NCBI GenBank assembly: GCA_942493325.1
Contig: OW818689.1
Span: 6,076,001 to 6,140,000 of the forward strand
Length of the DNA stretch: 64,000 nt
Direction of reading: 5' to 3'
From: JAAFHB01 sp942493325
Lineage (GTDB): Bacteria > Bacteroidota > Bacteroidia > Bacteroidales > Prolixibacteraceae
Below the pieces are notes generated by a model. It worked only from the letters and a program-made list of their open reading frames with translations, was not told the DNA's origin and made no database searches. Below, in pieces: positions 45,717 through 54,754 of this stretch. Every line of letters starts with the position of its first letter. The first letter of the stretch is position 1. The translations under genes and the position numbers were made by a program.

Positions 45717-45753
45717 ACGTACCCCAAACTAAAAGTATGGGGTACGTTTTTTT
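45717..45753 (+). terminator. terminator after the 45218 gene
   Basis: ACGTACCCC (45717-45725) pairs with GGGGTACGT (45739-45747), with a 13-nt loop and a run of T. Confidence 0.9.
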
Positions 45754-46301
45754 AAAATTACTGAACCACCATATATTTTACACAGACTGCTAGGCAAAGA
45801 ATACTGAAAAGATAATTCCCACCTATTTTGCAACCTATCCGCAATTAATCTTCTTATAATCATTGCCAAACGCATTTACAAGGGCCTAGGTGAACGTATT
45901 GACCCTACTTGAAATCAATCAACAACAATTTAAGGTGTACAAAGAATTGAAAGAGGGTGTTTCAGGTATTGAAATCTCCTCTTTTTTAATTTATTTAATT
46001 TCTTTGTTTATCATTATTTTATTTTTACTTTGTTCGCAAATCCGTTGGCACAAAATGACTGTGACTGACGTGGCGAATGCGTAGAGAGAGGACTGTAAGT
46101 CGATGATTTACGAATTAGTGTTTTAATTCAAAATTTACTTATGTACAGTGGTTAAGGCATTGCTGGTCACCTAAAGGTTTCTGGACATTGTGGAATTTTG
46201 GGATAAAAGACGGGGAATCTGACGCAGTCAATGCACAAAACAGCACATTTATAAACCATACAAACCAACAAACGCCCAAAGTTTGTGAATGATCTGTTTT
46301 C
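45754..46301. other. gene-free region left of the restriction-modification module
   Basis: I see no convincing gene. A 64-codon GTG-started frame (45890-46084) has one hydrophobic segment but no promoter, ribosome site or family. The A+T content rises here, which may mark the left edge of the defence island. Confidence 0.5.
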
Positions 46302-46334
46302 TTGACATCGCACCATCGGAATTTGATACATTTG
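46302..46334 (+). promoter_or_regulatory. promoter of the restriction-modification operon
   Basis: TTG (46302-46304), 22 nt, then TACATTTG (46327-46334), a perfect TAnnTTTG, 26 nt upstream of the first ATG. Confidence 0.55.
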
Positions 46335-46359
46335 TAGTTAATTGAAATTGATTTTTAGA

Positions 46360-47040
46360 ATGAATGATTTAACAGACGATATAAATATAAATAAGCAAGT
46401 AAAAACAAGACAGCGTGTAACAGACCACGGAGAAGTATTTACTAACGAACGTGAAGTAAATGCTATGCTTGATTTAGTAAAGCAGGAAACAGAGAGGATT
46501 GATTCTCGGTTTTTGGAACCTGCTTGTGGTGACGGTAACTTTTTGGCGGAAGTTTTGAGAAGAAAATTATCAGTAGTTGATAACCGATATAGCAAAAGCC
46601 AAATTGAATGGGAACGCTATGCAATTATTGCTATTTCAAGCATTTATGGAGTTGATATTTTGGAAGATAATGCACAGGAATGCAGGAAAAGACTTTTTAA
46701 AATTTTTGACGAAAAATACACTGCTCTTTTCAAAGATAAATCCAAGGATGAATGTAGCAGAAGTGTAACATTCTTGCTTAGAAGAAATATCCTTTGGGGT
46801 GACGCTTTGGACTTTACAAATCCCGGAACAAAAAGACCAATTATATTTTCTGAATGGAGTGCAGTTAACGGCAGTATGCTTAAACGCAGAGATTATATGT
46901 TTAAGTTCTTGGTAGAAAAAACACACCAGTTCTCGCTTTTTAACGACGAAGGAAATGCTGCCGCAATTGACGAACCTGTAAAAGATTTTCCGCTTATTCA
47001 TTTCTTAAAACTTGGCGAAGATGATGCAAACGAACTATAA
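46360..47040 (+). CDS. DNA methyltransferase-like protein lacking the catalytic motif
   Basis: A 226-residue protein with a clear SAM-binding motif I, FLEPACGDGNFLAEVL (residues 51-66), and motif II (YGVDILEDNAQ). The TDHGEVFTNEREV start is typical of N6-adenine methylases of Eco57I/type I style. The catalytic NPPY motif is absent; it is found only in the next ORF, which overlaps this one by 20 nt. It is therefore either a partner subunit or the front half of a split enzyme. The ATG at 46360 is chosen over a TTG at 46342. Confidence 0.75.
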   Translation: MNDLTDDININKQVKTRQRVTDHGEVFTNEREVNAMLDLVKQETERIDSRFLEPACGDGNFLAEVLRRKLSVVDNRYSKSQIEWERYAIIAISSIYGVDILEDNAQECRKRLFKIFDEKYTALFKDKSKDECSRSVTFLLRRNILWGDALDFTNPGTKRPIIFSEWSAVNGSMLKRRDYMFKFLVEKTHQFSLFNDEGNAAAIDEPVKDFPLIHFLKLGEDDANEL

Positions 47041-48517
47041 TCCAGACGTACTTTCTTGTCTCGCCAACCTTAGCAATGACGAAGTATTTACTCCGCCAAC
47101 TTTGGCGAACAATATTTTAGACTTGCTCCCTGCCGAATTGTGGAGCAATCCAAACGCAAAGTTTTTAGACCCTGTTTCTAAAAGTGGTGTGTTTTTGAGA
47201 GAAATCGCGAAGCGACTGATGAAAGGTTTGGAAACGCATATACCAGACAAACAGGAACGCATTGACCATATTTTTAGCCAACAACTTTATGGCATTGCCA
47301 TTACAGATTTAACCGCTTTGCTTTCACGCAGAACCGTGTATTGTTCTAAAACTGCCAATGGTAAATATTCAATTTGTGAATCCTTCGACAACGAGCAAGG
47401 AAATATTCGTTACAAACTAATGAAACATACTTGGCAAAGTGGAAAGTGCACTTATTGCGGAGCAAGCCAAGAAGTGTATGACCGAGAAGATGCTTTGGAA
47501 ACATACGCTTACAATTTTATTCACACAGACAAACCTGAAAAAATATTCAATATGAAATTTGACGTTATCGTCGGAAATCCTCCTTATCAATTGAGTGATG
47601 GTGGATTTGGGAAAAGTGCTGCCCCTCTTTATCACAAGTTTGTTCAACAATCCAAAAAATTAAATCCAAGTTATCTAATTATGATTATTCCATCAAGGTG
47701 GTTTGCTGGTGGGAAAGGATTGGATGATTTTAGAAAGGAAATGTTGAATGATAAAAGAATAAAAAAAATTGTTGACTTTGAAAATGCAAATGAGTGTTTT
47801 CCAGGCGTGGATATAGCGGGGGGGATTTGTTACTTTTTATGGACCAAAGATTATCACGGTGATTGTGAAGTAGTTAATTTTATTAATGGTAATGAAACCC
47901 ATTCAAAACGACCGCTTAATGAATTTCCAACTATTATTCGTAACAGCGGTGCAGTTCCGATAATACGAAAAGTTCTTGCCATGAATGAACCAAAAATGAA
48001 TATTATGGTATCAAGTAGGAAGCCATTTGGAATACCCACAAATGGAAGACCAAAAGAGAAAGGAGATATTATATTGCGATGGCAAAGCGGTGAAGGACCT
48101 TATAATAGGTTTGATGTGAGTATCGGTGTAGAAATAATTGACAAATGGAAGGTTATTACATCATATGTGGGTTATGATCATGCCGGAAATCCAGGAAAAG
48201 ATGGAAAAAGAAAAGTCTTTTCTAAAATTGACATATTGGAGCCAGGTTCTATTTGCACTGAAACCTACTTAGTTATTGGATCTTTCGAAACAGCAAATGA
48301 AGCAAATAACCTTAAGGATTATATGAAAAGTAAATTCTTTCGCTTTTTGGTTTCACAATTTATGTACTCACATCACATCACCAAAGAATCTTATCAATTT
48401 GTACCTATTCAAGACTTCAACTATTCATGGACGGAAGAAAAACTTAACGAAAAGTATGGACTAACTGATAAGGAGATTGAGCTGATTGAAAACAGTATTA
48501 AACCATTCGACAAATAA
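47021..48517 (+). CDS. N6-adenine DNA methyltransferase (Eco57I-like)
   Basis: A 498-residue modification protein. A degenerate motif I (FLDPVSKSGVF, residues 48-58) is followed by the catalytic motif IV NPPY (186-189, DVIVGNPPYQLSDGG) and the motif V-VIII region LIMIIPSRWFAGGKGLDDFR. A Cys pair CTYC (143-146), with Cys108 and Cys119, could bind zinc. It methylates adenine in the recognition sequence to protect host DNA. Its start overlaps the preceding gene, and the start could be ATG 47021 or 47024. Confidence 0.88.
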   Translation: MMQTNYNPDVLSCLANLSNDEVFTPPTLANNILDLLPAELWSNPNAKFLDPVSKSGVFLREIAKRLMKGLETHIPDKQERIDHIFSQQLYGIAITDLTALLSRRTVYCSKTANGKYSICESFDNEQGNIRYKLMKHTWQSGKCTYCGASQEVYDREDALETYAYNFIHTDKPEKIFNMKFDVIVGNPPYQLSDGGFGKSAAPLYHKFVQQSKKLNPSYLIMIIPSRWFAGGKGLDDFRKEMLNDKRIKKIVDFENANECFPGVDIAGGICYFLWTKDYHGDCEVVNFINGNETHSKRPLNEFPTIIRNSGAVPIIRKVLAMNEPKMNIMVSSRKPFGIPTNGRPKEKGDIILRWQSGEGPYNRFDVSIGVEIIDKWKVITSYVGYDHAGNPGKDGKRKVFSKIDILEPGSICTETYLVIGSFETANEANNLKDYMKSKFFRFLVSQFMYSHHITKESYQFVPIQDFNYSWTEEKLNEKYGLTDKEIELIENSIKPFDK

Positions 48518-48547
48518 AAATATTTCTTGACCTTTAACTAAATAAAT

Positions 48548-48982
48548 ATGACAAAACAAGAGTTTTTTGAAATTGCAGGGTACTTTGCCAACCCAATTCG
48601 TATCACTAGAATTGAAATTGAAGGACGCCAAATTACAATCAATAACTATGCGATACGTTATTTAAATGAAACAGGCTTACAATTCCCTTTTGGGACCGAT
48701 TCAATAACATCTTTACCTGATAATGCAAACAAAAGGGGGAGAGAAATGAGGATATACTTTTCAAGTCAAAGTATGATTCCGCCTATTATAACTCATTTAA
48801 TGACCGTTGGAGGTAGGCCAGGATATGATGAGTGGGATAAACGTTTAAATAGTAGGGATATTATTGATGATTTAATATCAATAGGATTTGTTTTGGGCAA
48901 TCCACAATCCTTATCAAGAATCCAAGGTCATATTTCAGCTTTTGATCTTAATGATTTTAACAATGGATTCAATATGTCTTAA
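48548..48982 (+). CDS. unrecognised protein inside the restriction-modification operon
   Basis: A 144-residue protein between the methyltransferase and the helicase-nuclease, with 30-nt and 33-nt gaps on either side, so co-transcribed. It has no membrane segment or known motif; PIRITRIEIEGRQITINNY suggests a beta-rich domain. It may be a specificity or control subunit. Confidence 0.7.
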   Translation: MTKQEFFEIAGYFANPIRITRIEIEGRQITINNYAIRYLNETGLQFPFGTDSITSLPDNANKRGREMRIYFSSQSMIPPIITHLMTVGGRPGYDEWDKRLNSRDIIDDLISIGFVLGNPQSLSRIQGHISAFDLNDFNNGFNMS

Positions 48983-49015
48983 GTACATCATTTTATTTCT
49001 GTTGATTTATTAAAA

Positions 49016-51736
49016 ATGAGAAAAGAATTCTTTCCGCCTCGACCATCCATCAACCCTACTATTTATGCTTACGAATTGGAGGGAGTTACTACGCACAAGG
49101 GTTTGCTTAAAATCGGTTTCACCGACCGTGATGCACAAACCCGTATCAAGGAACAGTTAGGAACCGCTGCCATTCAATACAAGATTGTATTTGAAGAATC
49201 TGCAATGAAGTGTGACGGCAGTTCTTTTACCGACCACGAAGTACACCGCCTATTAAGAGAATGGAAGGTAGTAAATGCAAGCGGCGAATGGTACAAATGC
49301 AGCTTAAATGATTTGCGAAGAGCCATACACCAAATAAAAACAGGTGAGCAAACAGAAGAAAATCGTGTGCTAATGTTTGGTATGCGACCCGAACAGGAAG
49401 AAGCTGTAAATAAATCAATCGCTTATTTTAAGAGTTTTAAAAAAGAGAACAAAGACAGAACACCGCATTTTTTATGGAACGCCAAAATGCGTTTCGGAAA
49501 AACATTTGCCAGTTATCAATTGGCAAAAAAAATGGATTGGAAAAAAGTATTGGTTCTTACGTTTAAACCTGCCGTTGAAGATGCTTGGAAAGTAGACCTG
49601 TTATCCCATGTTGATTTTAAAGGTTGGCAATTCATTTCTAAACATGCAGACCAATTATCCAAACAAGATATAGACACTAAAAAACCATTGGTTTGTTTTG
49701 GTTCGTTTCAGGATTTTTTAGGCAAAAACACAAACACAGGTGGCATTAAAACCAAAAATGAATGGGTACATGCCACCGTTTGGGATTGTATCATTTTTGA
49801 TGAATACCATTATGGTGCTTGGCGAGAAAACGCAAAAGATTTATTCGGTAAAGATTTAGAAGCCAAAATAGAAATTGAAGAATTTAAAAAAATAGAAAAA
49901 GAAGGATTTGCTGAAGAAGATAAGGTTGAACATTTGGAGAAAATTATGCCCATTAGTACTAATCATTATTTGTATTTGTCGGGTACTCCTTTTCGTGCAA
50001 TTAGTTCAGGCGAATTTATAGAAGAGCAAATCTTCAATTGGACGTATTCAGACGAACAAAGAGCCAAAGAGAATTGGACAGGTGAAAACAATCCTTATGC
50101 AGCTTTACCGAGAATGGTAATGATGACATACCAATTGCCCGATTCCATTCGTCAAATTGCGATGCAAGGGGAGTTTGACGGCTTTGATTTAAATATATTC
50201 TTTGCAGCTGAAGGCGAAGGACGAAAAGCCCGTTTCAAATACGAAGATGAAGTGCAAAAATGGCTCGACCTTATTCGCGGATCTTTTAGCGAAACCACCG
50301 TTGACCTTTTGAAGATGGGAGCAAAAAAACCGCCTTTGCCGTTTTCACACGCCCCATTGCTCAAAGTATTAAATCATACCTTTTGGTTTTTGCCAACCGT
50401 TGCAGCTTGTAACGCAATGGCAACTTTGCTAAAGCAACGCCAAAACAAATTTTACAACGATTACACTGTAGTTGTTGCAGCAGGAACACAAGCAGGAATT
50501 GGTTTAGAAGCATTGCCACCAGTTTTGGAAGCAATGACCGACAATCCTTTGGAGTCTAAAACCATTACACTTTCGTGTGGCAAGCTCACTACAGGCGTTT
50601 CAATAAAACCTTGGTCAGGTATTTTTATGTTGCGTAATTCTTCGAGCCCTGAAACGTATTTTCAAGCCGCTTTCCGTGTTCAAACCCCTTGGGTAATTAA
50701 AAACCCCGACAGTAAATCACCGAACAAAGAAGAAATTCTGAAAGAAGAATGTTACGTCTTTGACTTTGCTCCTGACCGTGCTTTGCGACAAATTGCCGAT
50801 TACAGTTGCCGCTTGAACATAAACGAATCAAATCCCGAAATAAAAGTTGCCGAGTTTATCAACTTCCTGCCCGTATTGGCTTATGACGGCAGTTCTATGA
50901 AACAAGTAGATGCCGCAGGAATTTTGGATATGGCAATGAGTGGCACAACTGCAACCCTTTTGGCAAGACGTTGGGAAAGTGCTTTACTCGTAAATGTTGA
51001 CAACAACACGCTTGCCCGATTGATGGCAAATGAAGAAGCAATGAGAGCTTTGATGAGCATTGAAGGTTTTAGAAATCTGAATCAAGACATTGAGACCATT
51101 ATCAACAAATCAGAAGCCGTTAAAAAAACAAAGAAAGAAGCCAATGACAAGGAACTGACTAAAAAGCAAAAACAAGAATTATCCGAACAGGAGAAAGAAT
51201 ACAAAAGCCTTAGAAAACGAATACAAGACAAGCTAATCAAATTTGCTACTCGTATTCCTTTGTTTATGTATTTGACAGACTACCGCGAAAGAAGTTTGAA
51301 AGATATAATCAAACAACTAGAGCCTGGGCTTTTCCAAAAAGTAACAAGTTTAACAGTTAACGATTTTGAATTATTAGTTAGCCTTGGCGTTTTCAATTCT
51401 GCATTAATGAATGATGCAGTTTACAAATTCAAACGTTATGAAGATGCCAGTTTGGAATACATTGGAATCAACAAACACGAAGGAGAGGATGTTGGATTAT
51501 TTGATACGGTACTAAGCAGACAAGATTTTGAAGATAGTTTTGAAAATGTACCAAAATCCATAAATGAATATACTCTTGTAGTTGCAAACACTCAAATTTC
51601 AAAAGTTCCAAAAGGAACGATCGGTACAGTAGTCCATATATATGATAATGGCAATGCTTATGAAGTGGAATTTATCCTAAACAATTCAAGTATAGTTGAA
51701 ACGGTATCTAATAATCAAATTGAAGAAAAGCAGTAA
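49016..51736 (+). CDS. GIY-YIG-like nuclease/helicase restriction subunit with DUF4926-like tail
   Basis: A 906-residue protein. Residues ~15-95 resemble GIY-YIG-type (T5orf172/MUG113) domains: TIYAYELEG, LKIGFTDRDAQTRIKEQ and GEWYKC. A superfamily-2 helicase follows, with Walker A AKMRFGKTF (156-164), DEYHYGAW (262-269) and LSGTPFRAISS. A Lys/Glu-rich coiled segment lies near 700-745. The last ~60 residues (VPKGTIGTVVHIYDNGNAYE) match DUF4926. Translocating helicase plus nuclease makes this the restriction arm of the module. Classic type III enzymes have a C-terminal PD-(D/E)XK nuclease instead. The DUF4926 fusion and the DUF6883 gene 1 nt downstream recall the usual DUF4926-DUF6883 pairing. 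Confidence 0.82.
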   Translation: MRKEFFPPRPSINPTIYAYELEGVTTHKGLLKIGFTDRDAQTRIKEQLGTAAIQYKIVFEESAMKCDGSSFTDHEVHRLLREWKVVNASGEWYKCSLNDLRRAIHQIKTGEQTEENRVLMFGMRPEQEEAVNKSIAYFKSFKKENKDRTPHFLWNAKMRFGKTFASYQLAKKMDWKKVLVLTFKPAVEDAWKVDLLSHVDFKGWQFISKHADQLSKQDIDTKKPLVCFGSFQDFLGKNTNTGGIKTKNEWVHATVWDCIIFDEYHYGAWRENAKDLFGKDLEAKIEIEEFKKIEKEGFAEEDKVEHLEKIMPISTNHYLYLSGTPFRAISSGEFIEEQIFNWTYSDEQRAKENWTGENNPYAALPRMVMMTYQLPDSIRQIAMQGEFDGFDLNIFFAAEGEGRKARFKYEDEVQKWLDLIRGSFSETTVDLLKMGAKKPPLPFSHAPLLKVLNHTFWFLPTVAACNAMATLLKQRQNKFYNDYTVVVAAGTQAGIGLEALPPVLEAMTDNPLESKTITLSCGKLTTGVSIKPWSGIFMLRNSSSPETYFQAAFRVQTPWVIKNPDSKSPNKEEILKEECYVFDFAPDRALRQIADYSCRLNINESNPEIKVAEFINFLPVLAYDGSSMKQVDAAGILDMAMSGTTATLLARRWESALLVNVDNNTLARLMANEEAMRALMSIEGFRNLNQDIETIINKSEAVKKTKKEANDKELTKKQKQELSEQEKEYKSLRKRIQDKLIKFATRIPLFMYLTDYRERSLKDIIKQLEPGLFQKVTSLTVNDFELLVSLGVFNSALMNDAVYKFKRYEDASLEYIGINKHEGEDVGLFDTVLSRQDFEDSFENVPKSINEYTLVVANTQISKVPKGTIGTVVHIYDNGNAYEVEFILNNSSIVETVSNNQIEEKQ

Positions 51737-51737
51737 G

Positions 51738-52079
51738 ATGAAGATACTAAACAACAACCAATCTTTTGTAGCAGATAAAAAAATTACTGACTACTTGCTA
51801 AGTGAAACTCATGAAATTGGAAAGATCAAAGCAGACTTCTTTAAGCGTTTTGGTTTTGACATAACAGACATAAACACTTTCAAAGATTCACTTATTCAGC
51901 ATTCCATTGACAGAGATATTGAAAAAACAAAAAACTCAGACTTTGGGATAAAATACGAATTGAAATGCGAAATTAATACTCCTGATGAAAGAAATCCTTG
52001 TATCGTGACAGTTTGGATAATTGAGAGCGGTGAAGAATTGCTAAAGTTGATAACTGCCTATCCTGCAAACAATAAATAA
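51738..52079 (+). CDS. DUF6883 protein
   Basis: A 113-residue protein. ADKKITDYLLSETHEIGKIK at residues ~12-31, then ADFFKRFGFDI, and a C-terminal CIVTVWIIESGE, are the DUF6883 pattern. Such genes often sit beside DUF4926 genes, some in toxin-immunity-like settings; the biochemical role is unknown. It starts 1 nt after the helicase stop, so it is expressed with it. The upstream in-frame extension overlaps the helicase ORF and is not used here. Confidence 0.75.
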   Translation: MKILNNNQSFVADKKITDYLLSETHEIGKIKADFFKRFGFDITDINTFKDSLIQHSIDRDIEKTKNSDFGIKYELKCEINTPDERNPCIVTVWIIESGEELLKLITAYPANNK

Positions 52080-52264
52080 AGATGTTTGAATTATGGACGT
52101 ACACAACCACATACATTGCCACAGACCCACAAGCCTATGCTGCAACCAAGGCTTTTCAAATAGTGTTTCTATCCAAGCGCACAATGGATTGGACATTTCA
52201 GTAAATTTTAAAGATAAAAAAATGAAAAACAACGAAGTCCTGTTTTTAAAATCTCTGCCCAACA

Positions 52265-52396
52265 AGTAACAGTGGTTTTCGGTGTGTATCTTTCCGCTCA
52301 AGAGGCTTTTCGGCTTTATCCCACAGATGCGGGACACGCAATCCGCGCCTGCAAGAAGCTTAGGACTATAGCGGTCATGCTACTAAACGTTATCAG
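52265..52396 (+). repeat. cassette-junction-like repeat, copy 1
   Basis: The sequence begins AGTAACAGTGGTTTTCGG and contains GTGTATCTTTCCGCTCA, GCTTTTCGGCTTTATCC and GCGGGACACGCAATCC. It ends ACTAAACGTTATC, shortly before the next gene. It shares order and spacing with copies at 53911 and 56646. The nearby sequence between 52080 and 52264 has no gene. Confidence 0.65.
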
Positions 52397-52411
52397 ACAA
52401 AAATTTAACCT

Positions 52412-53875
52412 ATGAAAATTATGAAAAAATTACAAATTATTCCAGAAAAATTCAGTGAACACTTTGGACTCAATTTGAACCAAGATGAAATTGAGTTTTT
52501 AGATATTTACGCGAACGAAGATATTCCACTTTTCTTAGACCCATATGGAATTTCAGCAATGGGTTCAGAATGGTCTCTGGAATGCGAAAATCAAATAACA
52601 ACATATTTTCAATATCTAATTGACAGTATTAAGAACGGCGATAAAAGAACTATTGAAAAACTATTAAATGCCTTACACGAAGTAGATGAAGTGGCTCTTG
52701 GCTACTCTTTTGGCGCACCGAGTGGTAGAGGAGTTGGTCAAAAGCAAGCAAAACAAATTAGGGAAGCATTTGAAAGCAGTCAAGCAGCAAAGTCTGGAGA
52801 CATTAAAGATATTGCAGATTGCGCTTTATTAATTCCAGGAATAAGTCGAGATAAAATTTCAGACATAACATCCAATATTCTAAAAAATCAACTCATTAAG
52901 TTTACACAGAATATTTGCACAAAATATTCAATACCTATGCGTAAAGTTGCTGTAAATAACGTATTTGACTATAATAATTTCAACTTTATAAGTTATTTTG
53001 AAAAATTACCCGTTATAAATAAGAGAGCAAAAATTCTTTTGCCAATTAACAGTGTTAGACAAGACCCCGAATTAAGTAAGGATAAATATTATCGAAATTT
53101 TGTCCTTGAATTTTTACGCGCAGAACATGCACATGCAGGAGACTCTTTATCTTCAGTTTTAAAAAATGGGAAAGTAGTCGTCCGCATTACGGATTTGAAG
53201 AAGAAATATCCAATAGGTGTGGACTTCTTATATAAATTTTCAAAGGAGAATCCTCAGATTTTGGAAGAATACAAATCTGAATTAAGAAAAACTGCTGTTA
53301 AAAAAGGCAGTAAAGCAAAATTAAATCCTCAAAAAAAATTTTTAACAGCAAAAGAACGAATTCGAATTCTTACCGACATACCTGTTGGAAATGCAGATGC
53401 TACTAATTACCACAAGATTTCATATAACAGTTTGATTTATATTTTTGGTAATAGGCTTTCGAATCCAGACAGAGAAAAAGAAATAAACGAAGGAAGAAAA
53501 AGAATTGACATAGTTTTTGATAATTCCGATCAGGAAGGTTTCTTTAATAAGCTAAATTCACTCTATCATATATATTGTCCTAAGATTATAATGGAGTGTA
53601 AAAATTATGGTAGAGAAATTGGCAATCCAGAAATAGACCAGTTGCAAGGCAGACTAAATAATCGAAGAGGAATGTTTGGAATTCTTTTATGTCGTTCCGT
53701 TATAAACAAAATCTCTATGAATAGAAGATGTAAAGATATACTCAATGATGGGAAAGGTTATGTTATTGTATTGACTGATAGTGACTTTTCTGTGTTGCTG
53801 GAATTAAAAGGAAATGATAATGAGAGAGGAATTGATGATTTTATGTCAAAAAAATTGGATGAATTAGTAATGTAA
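52412..53875 (+). CDS. PD-(D/E)XK-family nuclease
   Basis: A 487-residue protein. Its C-terminal part has the restriction-endonuclease core: RIDIVFDNSD (Asp366), then IIMECKNYGREIG with Glu395-x-Lys397, then DQLQGRL. The N-terminal ~300 residues are not assigned; they include GYSFGAPSGRGVGQKQAKQI and an Arg-rich ALLIPGISRDKISD. As a single gene between two junction repeats it looks like a stand-alone defence nuclease, perhaps type IV-like. Alternatives are a DNA-repair nuclease or a toxin. ATG 52412 or 52421 may be the start. Confidence 0.75.
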   Translation: MKIMKKLQIIPEKFSEHFGLNLNQDEIEFLDIYANEDIPLFLDPYGISAMGSEWSLECENQITTYFQYLIDSIKNGDKRTIEKLLNALHEVDEVALGYSFGAPSGRGVGQKQAKQIREAFESSQAAKSGDIKDIADCALLIPGISRDKISDITSNILKNQLIKFTQNICTKYSIPMRKVAVNNVFDYNNFNFISYFEKLPVINKRAKILLPINSVRQDPELSKDKYYRNFVLEFLRAEHAHAGDSLSSVLKNGKVVVRITDLKKKYPIGVDFLYKFSKENPQILEEYKSELRKTAVKKGSKAKLNPQKKFLTAKERIRILTDIPVGNADATNYHKISYNSLIYIFGNRLSNPDREKEINEGRKRIDIVFDNSDQEGFFNKLNSLYHIYCPKIIMECKNYGREIGNPEIDQLQGRLNNRRGMFGILLCRSVINKISMNRRCKDILNDGKGYVIVLTDSDFSVLLELKGNDNERGIDDFMSKKLDELVM

Positions 53876-53910
53876 ATAAAGCACGAACCGCTAACTTCGG
53901 CTACCCGTCA

Positions 53911-54025
53911 AGTGCGGCTGCGGTGGTTTTCAGAGGTCATTTTTCCGTTCAGTCCGCTTTTCGGTTTTTCAGGAAATCGCACGCAATCTGCCCCTGGGTT
54001 AAGCTTCTTAAGTTATGCGTTACCC
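53911..54025 (+). repeat. cassette-junction-like repeat, copy 2
   Basis: AGTGCGGCTGCGGTGG, GCTTTTCGGTTTTTCAGG and CACGCAATCTGCCCCTG line up with copies 1 and 3. It ends ATGCGTTACCC and starts 35 nt after the stop of the nuclease gene. The following ~270 bp to 54301 hold only a 17-codon frame and a terminator. Confidence 0.65.
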
Positions 54026-54255
54026 TTAGTGCTTTTGCCAACATTTTAGGTAATATTGAGAGAAAAATTAACAACCATATAAAACATTACAGAAATGGAT
54101 TTTAATAAACCGCAAGCTGGGGTTTCAGCTTCTTTGACAGAAAATTAGTATTTGAAAAGCAATTCTCATAGGAAGTTCATCGGTGAAATCCAGCCCTGTG
54201 TGTATTTGCGAGCCACGATAAATATAAATTGAGAACAAACCTATTATAATGAGTA

Positions 54256-54295
54256 TAAAAAATAAAAATGGACTGTTCCAACATAGAAACAGCCC
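54256..54295 (-). terminator. terminator for the small minus-strand genes
   Basis: GGACTGTTCC (54270-54279) pairs with GAAACAGCCC (54286-54295), with two G-T type mismatches. On the minus strand the hairpin is followed by a long T-rich tract. Confidence 0.7.
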
Positions 54296-54301
54296 ACTTT
54301 T

Positions 54302-54442
54302 TTATCCAATTTTATTCCACTTTGTTCCATGGCATTTTGGACAAGGAGGCAGAGTATCAGAATTATCATCCAATCTGATTACTTCGCCACATTTTACGCA
54401 TTTGTACAAACCCTTACCGGGTTTTTCACCTGTTGAGTACAT
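54302..54442 (-). CDS. zinc-ribbon mini-protein (46 aa)
   Basis: A 46-residue protein: residues 1-14 start MYSTGEKPGKG, then CVKC (15-18) and CPKC (34-37) form a four-cysteine zinc ribbon. It ends KWNKIG. Small zinc-ribbon proteins of this look are common but have no known role. A terminator follows at 54256, and another tiny gene lies upstream on the same strand, supporting real expression. It is shorter than usual gene-calling cut-offs. Confidence 0.7.
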   Translation of the reverse strand: MYSTGEKPGKGLYKCVKCGEVIRLDDNSDTLPPCPKCHGTKWNKIG

Positions 54443-54520
54443 AATAGAAAAAATTAAAAGGTTAATTACTCGTTCCTTCAACTGTCTTAGCTTGCTGCAA
54501 ACTAAAACAGTTTTGAAACA

Positions 54521-54655
54521 TTACTTAGAATGCTTTTTTGTTGGGCCAACTTTAATCGTTTCTGTAACTGTTGTTCCTGGTCTTTTTACAGCTTCCTTGC
54601 TAGGAACAAATTGCCCTGTTGCGGCATCCCGGACTCTTGTTGATGTTTTGCTCAT
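54521..54655 (-). CDS. 44-aa basic protein of the VRDAATGQFV type
   Basis: A 44-residue Lys/Arg/Thr-rich protein. It contains STRVRDAATGQFVPSKEA and RPGTTVTETI. I have the impression of similar tiny proteins in other genomes, sometimes near phage or defence genes, but no defined function. It is divergent from the sigma-factor gene, 99 nt away, and probably forms one transcript with the zinc-ribbon gene. Confidence 0.65.
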   Translation of the reverse strand: MSKTSTRVRDAATGQFVPSKEAVKRPGTTVTETIKVGPTKKHSK

Positions 54656-54692
54656 GATATAAAAATTTAAATTCAACTATATGTATGGGAAA

Positions 54693-54724
54693 TCGTGACA
54701 AGCCCATTAATAAAAAAGTCACGA
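54693..54724. promoter_or_regulatory. inverted repeat in the divergent promoter region
   Basis: TCGTGAC (54693-54699) and GTCACGA (54718-54724) form a perfect 7-bp inverted repeat in the gap between the 44-aa gene and the sigma-factor gene. It may be an operator or an autoregulatory site. Confidence 0.45.
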
Positions 54725-54754
54725 ATTATCATACTTACTAATGAAAACACTTAT

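Noticed and set aside
45890..46084. 64-codon GTG-start frame with one hydrophobic segment
   Set aside because: No ribosome site, no promoter and no protein-like conservation visible; it lies in A+T-rich DNA.
46342..46359. TTG start six codons upstream of the first methyltransferase ORF
   Set aside because: The ATG at 46360 lies 26 nt after a good -7 box and is more likely.
54095..54148. 17-codon frame MDFNKPQAGVSASLTEN
   Set aside because: Too short and without context to support a gene; possibly a remnant.
54249..54662. 137-codon plus-strand frame
   Set aside because: Antisense to two small genes with much better protein features and a terminator; its composition looks like a shadow.
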